DNA from: Hirudinaria manillensis
Taxonomy: Eukaryota; Annelida; Clitellata; Hirudinida; Hirudinidae
DNA length: 64,000 nucleotides
Reading direction: 5' to 3'
Assembly (NCBI GenBank): GCA_034509925.1
Contig: CM067526.1
Coordinates: forward strand, 10,125,129 to 10,189,128
Positions 41,622 through 50,728 of the stretch are shown piece after piece. The first letter of the stretch is position 1. Each line of letters begins with the position of its first letter. The notes beneath the pieces are model-generated. The model saw nothing but the letters and a program-made list of their open reading frames with translations. It did not search any database and was not told the DNA's origin. Made by a program: the position numbers and the translations under genes.

Positions 41622-42072
41622 TTAATAATAATAATAATAATAATAATAATGTGTTTTTATTATTAATAATAGAAATAAAAACAAATTTATTAATATTTAA
41701 TTTAATTCATGCATTTCAGGCAGAAGACCAACAACAGCAAGAGGTATGTCATCATCGTGTCGTGTCACGTGATCATCATGACGTTATTAATAAAGACATA
41801 AACACGCATCAAAGTCATTTTGCCTCACTGCCTTTTTATTGACCAAATTAAGGAACAACTTATGAATAATTCATTAGCATGCATTTATGAGGCGCTCACT
41901 ATTTTTTTAAATAATTAAAAAAATTCTTCAAACTTAACTTTGTGGGAACGAAGGATGTGGGTGCGTTCACCGGTTTGGGTGGAGAACCTGAATCGTAACT
42001 ACTTGATTGTTGAAGAGATAATACATCCCTGATGATGATGATGATACTTGATGATGACGACGACGACGACGA

Positions 42073-42104
<32 letters not shown>

Positions 42105-45100
42105 ATGATGATGATGATGATGATGATGGTGGTGGTGATGGTGATGGTGAGGAGGAAGAGGAGTAGGAGGAGGAAGGTTATGATGACGATGCCGAGAAAT
42201 GCAAGGACGAAGTCATTTCACATCGACGTTTAAAATGCAATTTGCAGAGTTCTGTCTGCAGTTAATTTTTATTCTCTGATGTTTTTGACACTCCTCTGTG
42301 ATGTCATGTGATGGTGATGATCATGATGATCATGATGACGATGACGTTGATGAAGACGACGACGATGGTGGCGATGATGACGATATGATATTCAATGTAT
42401 CAATGGTAGTTACTGGATCTAAAGAAAGATTGATTCATTTTTTCTTTACCTTGATACTCATGCCATGTCATGTCATCATTATTATAAATTATTTTTAATA
42501 TGCTAAAAATATGCTATAATTACTATAATACAGTAATGATATTATTGTTGCTAAGCAACGCTTAACAACTTGTTGGTTATTAATAATGATAACGTTCGTA
42601 AATCATTGAAGGTTAAGAGGTTGAGACAGGAATTGGAAGCCGCCCAATCAAGGGTTGACACGTTGAGTTCTCAACTGAATACGAACGTGAGTAATTTATT
42701 TCATTAATGAGGAGGACGACGACGATGATGATGGCGATGTTTATGGTGATGATGATGATGGCGATAGTTATGGTGGTGATGATAATGATCGTGGCTCATA
42801 GGTTGTCTGTAACGAGTGCCCGTAAAACTTGATTTTAAGGCTCTAGTCACAATCGTTTTATTTTATCTGGGTCAAACAAAGACTTGTATTTCCATCATGC
42901 TGACCCAATTCCATTTCAAACATTTTTTTTATCTTTACAATCAATCAATCAATCAACAAATCAATCATCATTTGGTCAACCAATCAGTCAGTCAGTTAGT
43001 CAACCATTAGGTGACTGAATCACTTCTTTGTTAAGTTTTTGTAACAATTTCCCAGCAATTCTCGTTGAATGACTTTAAAAATTCTTTCTTCTTAAAAAAA
43101 ATAAATTCTCAGGAGAAAGCAATTAGTTAGACCTAAACGTGCCATTCCTCATTTTTCGCTATTGTGTTGTTATTTTTTTTAAATATATTCACTAATAATA
43201 TCGTTTAATTAGTCGTTATTCATAATTATTATGCATTTAATGCTATATATATTGTTATAAATATTATTTATTATAAATATTGTTTTATTATTCATAATTA
43301 TTAAGCATTTTTGGAGTCACACGTTTGATCAGCAAGTTGCATGTAATGTGTTACATCACGATTAACGTCGCTAATATTACAATCGTTGTCGTAGTCGTCA
43401 TCATCATCATCATCATCATCGTCCTCCTCCTCTTCTTCCTCCTCCTCCTCCTCCTCCTCATCATCATCATTATCATCACCACCACCATCATCATCATCAT
43501 CGGTTTGTCGATGAACTGCACCAAAAAAAATTGTGTTGATTTACGCAGGTGGCTGCTATAGTTTAAGAGGAATTTGGGGCAGAGTTTACAGGGATTTGTT
43601 ATTCAAAGATATGCAATAATGTTGTTATAACTGTTATTATAATTATAGAATATTATATTTTTTCCAAATTATTTATTTATAAATTGTTAAGATAATAATT
43701 GTTATAGATAATAATTTTTTCGTTATTAATGTTGATCTTTTCTTTTTTTTCTTTTATTTTTCTTCATTTTTTTTTATTACTCTGTGAATGGAGAGAAATT
43801 CTTTCAGTGCCACGTGAATCATCAGACGAATCATCTCTCACTTCACTCTTCTGCATCTCATTTTTTTTTCATTTCTAATTCCTTTGCAGGAGTTCCTTTG
43901 TTCGATTCACTTGTGCACTCCACTCACTCACTCACTCACTCACTCACTCACTCACTCACTCACTCACTCACTCACTCACTCACTCACTCACTCACTCACT
44001 CACTCACTCACTCACTCACTCACTCACTCACTCACTCACTCACTCACTCACTCACTCACTCACTCACTCACTCACTCACTCACTCACTCACTCACTCACT
44101 CACCCACTCAGCTAGCCAATTTAGCCAATATACTCCACCACGATTTCCTTAAATTGTCTTTGTTCCTAACCAGGCACACGTGGTGATTGCTTTTGAACAA
44201 AGTTTGGCCAACATGACCAGGAGACTCCATCACTTAACCAACGCTACGAACCAAAAAGTAGGACTTTTTTTTGGTTCACCATTTGATTTTATAAATGCTT
44301 TTATTTTTATAGTTAACAACATATAAATAAATATTTTCATAAATTGTATCAATTGTGATTAATAATGCTGCTAACAGTGTTGTTATAATATTGTTGTTGT
44401 ATTATTACAATGTTGTATTATTATAATATAATAATTAATTATAAAAATATTTATTCAATATTAACTAATTTATTTAACAACACCTAATAAAAGCAATTGT
44501 TGTTGTTGTTTTCCAGGATGCAGAGTTGAACGAGTTGCGCGTCATCATCGACCAACTGAAGCAACAAGGAGCACGAGTGAAGCAAGAATCATCGTCGTCG
44601 TCTTCCTCCTCGTCACAGAATCACAGGCAATCAACAGGATCTGCTGGAATGTTTTCCATGACGAAGGGCAAGGACATTTCTAAGGAGGGATCGGTTGCGG
44701 GTATTTTTTTAATTTTATATTTATTAAATTTTTATTAAATTTTATTAATAATTTTATTAAATGACTTTTTAAAAAGTATATACTTTATTAGATTATCGAT
44801 AATTCATCTTATTAAACATAAATCTGCAATCTACTTATCTCCCCAATGCTGGCTGATTTTATGTTGACTTAGGGATAATCACCTTCCATCATTATTTGCA
44901 TATTATTTTTGGTCACATAGACTTTAGTTTATTTCTCTGTAAGTCATGGGATTTTCACATCTATATTATTATTATCATTATCATTTATTAACGAATATTA
45001 TTGATATATCCAGTTAATACTAATCATTCAGAGTTGAGACGTCACATGTCCTCCGACAGCGTCGTGAGCAGCGTCAGTGGCGTCAGTCACCACTCGGGTT

Positions 45101-48100
45101 CGGCGACAGAATCCGAGAAGAAAAAGAAGCAGAAGAGTTGGGTGCGTAGGATTACTTTTTGAAGTCGTTTAAATCAATCATCTCATTAACATAGTTAATT
45201 TGATTGGTTTATTTTGGCCGCGTAGGAATTAGATGGAAATTGTTGTCCTTAAGTGAAAAATTAACTCGATTAATTAAATAATTAGATAAATTTATTTAAT
45301 CTATCTAACTTTTATTTTTTCTTCTGTCAGTTGGCTTCCTTCGGCAAGGCTTTCTCCCGAAGGAAGCACCAAGGTTCGTCTGCGAACAACGGCGCCAATG
45401 GCAACGGCGTAAACAATGCGAATCAAAACAAAGCTTTGTGTTCCGACGCAGACTCCGACACTGCCAGTCTCTACTCGGACGCGTCCATGGTTCACGTGCA
45501 CTCACCTTCGCCACGTCATCACAATCCTCTCGTCACCAACATCCATCCTCTCAGTCTCCCGACGAGTCCTATCAGGAGTTCGAAAATCGAACCACTGTGA
45601 GTTTTTTTTTTGTTTTCGTCTCTTTGTCTGCTTCCCTTTCTCTTAAGGCCGCTTTGATCGGCTTCGTTTGGTTTTGATTCACAAAATGTCGTTCAGTTTC
45701 AAAATCATGAATCGCTTCATGCACCTAAAGAAGTTTGTTGAGCTAGTAAAAATCGGACTTGATGTCCTCATGATGACTCCAATGACATCAATTACCATCG
45801 TGCTGACTTAAATCATTATCATAATCGTGACATCGCAGGTTGACGGCGACACCGGAGGCAGAACAAGAGTCGGTGACAAATCTCCAACAGCAGTTGAGAG
45901 AGAAGGACATGAAATTGACTGACATTCAATTGGAGGCATTGTCGTCTGCTCATCAACTGGAACATCTCAAGGAGACGATGAACAGAATGAAGGTTCAATG
46001 TCTTTTTCATTTGTTCATTTTTTCAGTTTTCATTCTTTATTATTATTGTTATTATTATTGCTATTATTATTAAATTCCATTTTATTTATTTTATTATTAA
46101 AATTTACTTAGTTATAAATGAAGGAAAATTAAATATTGGTCTTTATTTATTTATTATTATTATTATAAATGACCTTATGGAACACCAGCCACACAAAGGA
46201 GACCAAAACTAGAATCATTTTGCTCCACTTTATCTTCAGCGTGCAGAATTCCAAATTGAACTTTTGCAAATCCATCATTTCATTAAAAAAAAGTTCCCAC
46301 AACCTCCTTTTCTTTTCTTTTCTTTTCTTTTTCTTCTTTCTTTCCTTGATTTATGAGTTCACAAGTCGACACTTTCAAGCATTTTACTGCATTCACTCCG
46401 GTGCAATCGACCTTGTTCGGTGCTCTCCGAGATCCTGGTGGTGCCAAAATTGAGGAATTAATCACAGAGACGTTTTCAATTATTCATGTTTCTTTTTCTC
46501 TAATTTATTGATCAATTTACTTGCCACATCAGGATAATTTGTTTTTAGAACAATTCACCTTCATTTCATCATCACGGACATCATTTTCCCCATTCACCAG
46601 ACCATTGTGTGAACTGTGCATTTGTTTTTGCATGAAGTTGTCTCAATGGCAGTTCCATTTCTTTAATTAAGAAGTGTTAATGGATTGTATATGTTGTTTA
46701 TTAACATTTAAGATATCATTGTTGTAATATGATTTCTATTAATATTAAGAAGGTGTTGTAATAATAATTATTATTATTATTAATAGTAATAACTAATAAA
46801 TAATTAATAGAATAAATTGTTTTAATAATAATTATTAACAAGTTGTTGTTGTTGTTTTCAAAAACCACAGAACGAGATGATGTCCTTAAAAGTGGAAAAC
46901 GACAGGATGCAACGAATCATCAGTCGCAGGGGAATCGACAACAACAACAGTGCACCTTCAACACCACCACCAACAACAACAACAAAACAATCCAAGGAGG
47001 AGAGGCTGTCGTTGGGTGATCCCTCCAATTATGGTCTGTGAATTTGAATATTTATTTATTTATTTGTTTTATAAATGCTTAAAAATTTGTAGGAAAGAGG
47101 ACTTAATGTTAATTAATATTATCAATATTAATAATAATAATAATAATAATATTATAGTAAAAATTAATTAGGTAATATCCATAATGCCATCTAAAATGCT
47201 TGAAATTATTATTTTATCAATGTTTCAGTCATGCTTAGGAAAGAATACTCTCTTAATTGTTATTACTTTAATAATAATAATAATAAATAAATAAATTAAT
47301 TAATTAATATCTGCAGTGTCACCTAAGGAAATGAATATCTGAAATGAAGACATATATTTGTACTCCCACTTCAGATCTTCTCCTCATGGATAGTGGAAGC
47401 AGAGACTCAGAGAAAACAACTCTTTCAGTTAAAATCACTCCCAACAAATCCTCAGATGTAAGTTCCAATGTTTATTGAGGAAGCAACAATAAGAATTATT
47501 ATTAGTTTTAGAGCCATTTTTTGAGATAATATTTTTTTTTTTTCAATATTTTTATGCTTTATTAGAAGTTTCATGCCAGGTGGGCATTTAATATTTTGAA
47601 TAGGATTCCAAAACATCGATACTCAACTGAGTCAAGTCTATATATTTCTTATTATAATATATGTTGTATTTGTAATTATTATTAGTTTTGGTTGATGATG
47701 CAACAGAATTATCACCATTAACTTCTTTGTTGTTGTTGTTGCTGTAGTTGACAATAACATTTAAGAACAAACAAAACAAAACAATGCAAACTACCGACAA
47801 CCGATACCCAAACCCTCTCTTCATCACTGCTTCATTCATTCCTTCATTCCTTCTTCCTTCCTTCATTCCACAGAACCCATCAGAAGTCCTGATTGGCACA
47901 ATTCCAGTAGGTGGCAGCACAACTTGGGTCCAGTTGTTGGCAACAATCAAATCCAACTTCAAGGACTACTTGACCCAACTCGACCCCAGCAGTGCACTCG
48001 GTTTGACCTCTGACTCCATTTCTGCACTCAGCATCGGAGACACCACGTGGATGAAAGGTTTTGACTTTTAACTCCGATTCTTTATTTGTAACAAGTTATG

Positions 48101-50689
48101 TTGTATTATTATTTAATACAAATTAAACAAATTATATTATTAAATATATCATTTACTGGGTTATGTGATCACCATTATCTAACTAGATGTGTGAAATAAC
48201 TGGAATTGCATTAAATATCAAAATATTATTGATTGCTATCGTTAATATCATTATTATTATTTCAATTATTATTATCATTATTATTATTATTATTATTATC
48301 ATTATTATTATTATTTATTAAGACTCTCCACCACCTGAACTCCTTCCCTGTGGTTATCTGGTTGGTGACAGCAACAACATCTCAGTGATTCTAAAAGGTT
48401 GGTTGACCTTATAAATATTATTTATTAACTGTATTTATTTATAAATCATTTAAAGAATTTCATGTTTTAAAGATAATTGTAGCACCATGTCATCTTGATA
48501 AATGATATAATTCATCTCCAAAGTCCTTATTCTCATTTCATCAATGATGCCATCATCATCATCATCATCATCATAAACATCATCGTCGTCGTCATCATAA
48601 TCATCACCATCTTCACCCATCCAATCAGGATCCCAGGAGGGTAGCGTGGACGGGTTGTCATTCGAGACCCTCATCCCGAAGCCGATCCTTCAGAGGTACG
48701 CGTCCCTGTTGCTGGAGCACAGGAGGATCATCCTCTGCGGACCTTCGGGAACCGGAAAAACCCACTTGGCTCAGAAGTTGGCAGAACACATAGTCGTGTG
48801 GTGAGACCGCGGGTTTTGTTTTTTAATTGCAGATGTGGTGGAGGATGTAAATAGAGGTGTCTGCATGATTATGATCGAATGTTTATGTCATTATATTTCA
48901 ATTCTTATTGAAATTAATTAATTAATTTAATTAATTCTTAGGAAGCATTTATTTTAAGGAAGTCATTTGTTCTGGGGAATTACATTTTTACTTTTTACTT
49001 TTAAATATCTGGAAAATATCAAAATAATAATTGCTGCAAGATACAGTCATTGGGATTGTTGCAAGATACAATCACTGGGGTAGAAATGATATAAACGATA
49101 GAAATTAAAATTAATTCTGCAGTTCCGGCAAAGTGCTGAAGAGCGACTCCATTGCTTTGTTCAACGTGGACCACAAGACCAGCAAAGAACTGCGTCAGTA
49201 CCTCTCCAACATCGCAGACCAATGCGAGCAGGGGGCCTCGGACCTCCCCGACGTCATCATCCTGGACAGCCTCCATCACGTCTCGTCGCTCAGGGAAGTC
49301 TTCGACAGCTTCCTCAGTGTCAAGAACGAGACGAGGTGAATAATTAATCATAATTCAATGGCAAACGTAGAATACCCAATTTGTACCGAATTATACAAAA
49401 ATAGCTGAATAAAAAGACATGCATATGTATAGGATATACAAGTAAATTCATTGCCACTAATGCATATTCAGTACCACCATCATCATAAATTAATGTATCC
49501 AAGATCAAAGACACCTAATTGATTTGATAAAAAAATAATCACATCACAAACGTTGGAGAGCAACTCATTCCCACCTCCTCCTCCCATCCTTGCAGTCCCT
49601 ACATCGTCGGTACCATGAGCCAGGCGGGCAACGGCAGTTCCACAATGAATCTTCAACTGCACCACAACTTCAAGTGGGTCCTCTGCGCCAACCACGTGGA
49701 GCCCGTCAAAGGATTCCTGGGCAGGTACCTCAAGAAGAAGGCCATCGAAGCTCGGGCGAGAACGACGGATCGAGACGAGGAAGAGTCCGAGGAAGGTTTC
49801 CAGAAGGTGGCCCTGATCATCGATTGGCTGCCCAAAGTCTGGCAGCATCTCAACAAGTGTCTGGAAGCGCACAGTTCGAGTGAAGTCACCATCGGTTGGG
49901 ATCGACTCTGAACGTTTTCTGATTATAATATTATGCAAATTGATAATTATATAATTAAATTTATTCCGATCGGACAGGTCCGAGATTGTTCCTGAGTTGT
50001 CCGACCGAGATGGACAGCATGCAAAACTGGTTCACGGATCTTTGGAACTATTCCATCGTGCCTTATTTATTGGAAGCTATAAGAGAAGGGATACAGGTTT
50101 TACAAAGTTTCTGTCTGATAATAACCAACAACAGGATTAATTATTTTCGAATTAATGAATATTTACTTTATGGAATCTATTGAAATAATACAATTAAATC
50201 AAGTTGAAATAAAACAAGAAATAGTACCCAAAAAAAATGCCAAAAAGGTTCAAAAAGGTTAATATTACCATTCCTCGTCAAGACTTACGGCAGTCGCGTG
50301 GCCTGGGAGGACCCTGCCGACTGGGTGATCAAGACCTTCCCATGGACGAAGGCGGAGAGAAATTCGATGACATCATCTGAAGAGGAATGGCCTCAGCTGC
50401 TGAAGATCAGACCCGAAGATGTCGGCTACGACGGCCAGAGCCTCAACAACTCGACTTCCTCTTCGTCCAACAACAATAACAACTCGAACGCCAGCAACAA
50501 CAACAACAGTGGCACTCCCGTCGGTCCGAACGTCGCGTCCGGAAGCTCGGATGCCTGTCGTCAAACCAAGAATGCCTCGATTCTGTGCCAGTCGTCCAAT
50601 GAACAAGAGGAACCTTCCGATCCTCTGGTGAGACTTTTTGTCGATTTTCGCTTTTCACGACAAGAATTTTAAAATTTAAATGCAATGTT

Positions 50690-50728
<39 letters not shown>

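Noticed and set aside
43784-44186. THSLTHSL repeat protein frames
   Set aside because: Pure (ACTC)n translation; the real coding sequence starts at 44,174 in a spliced exon.
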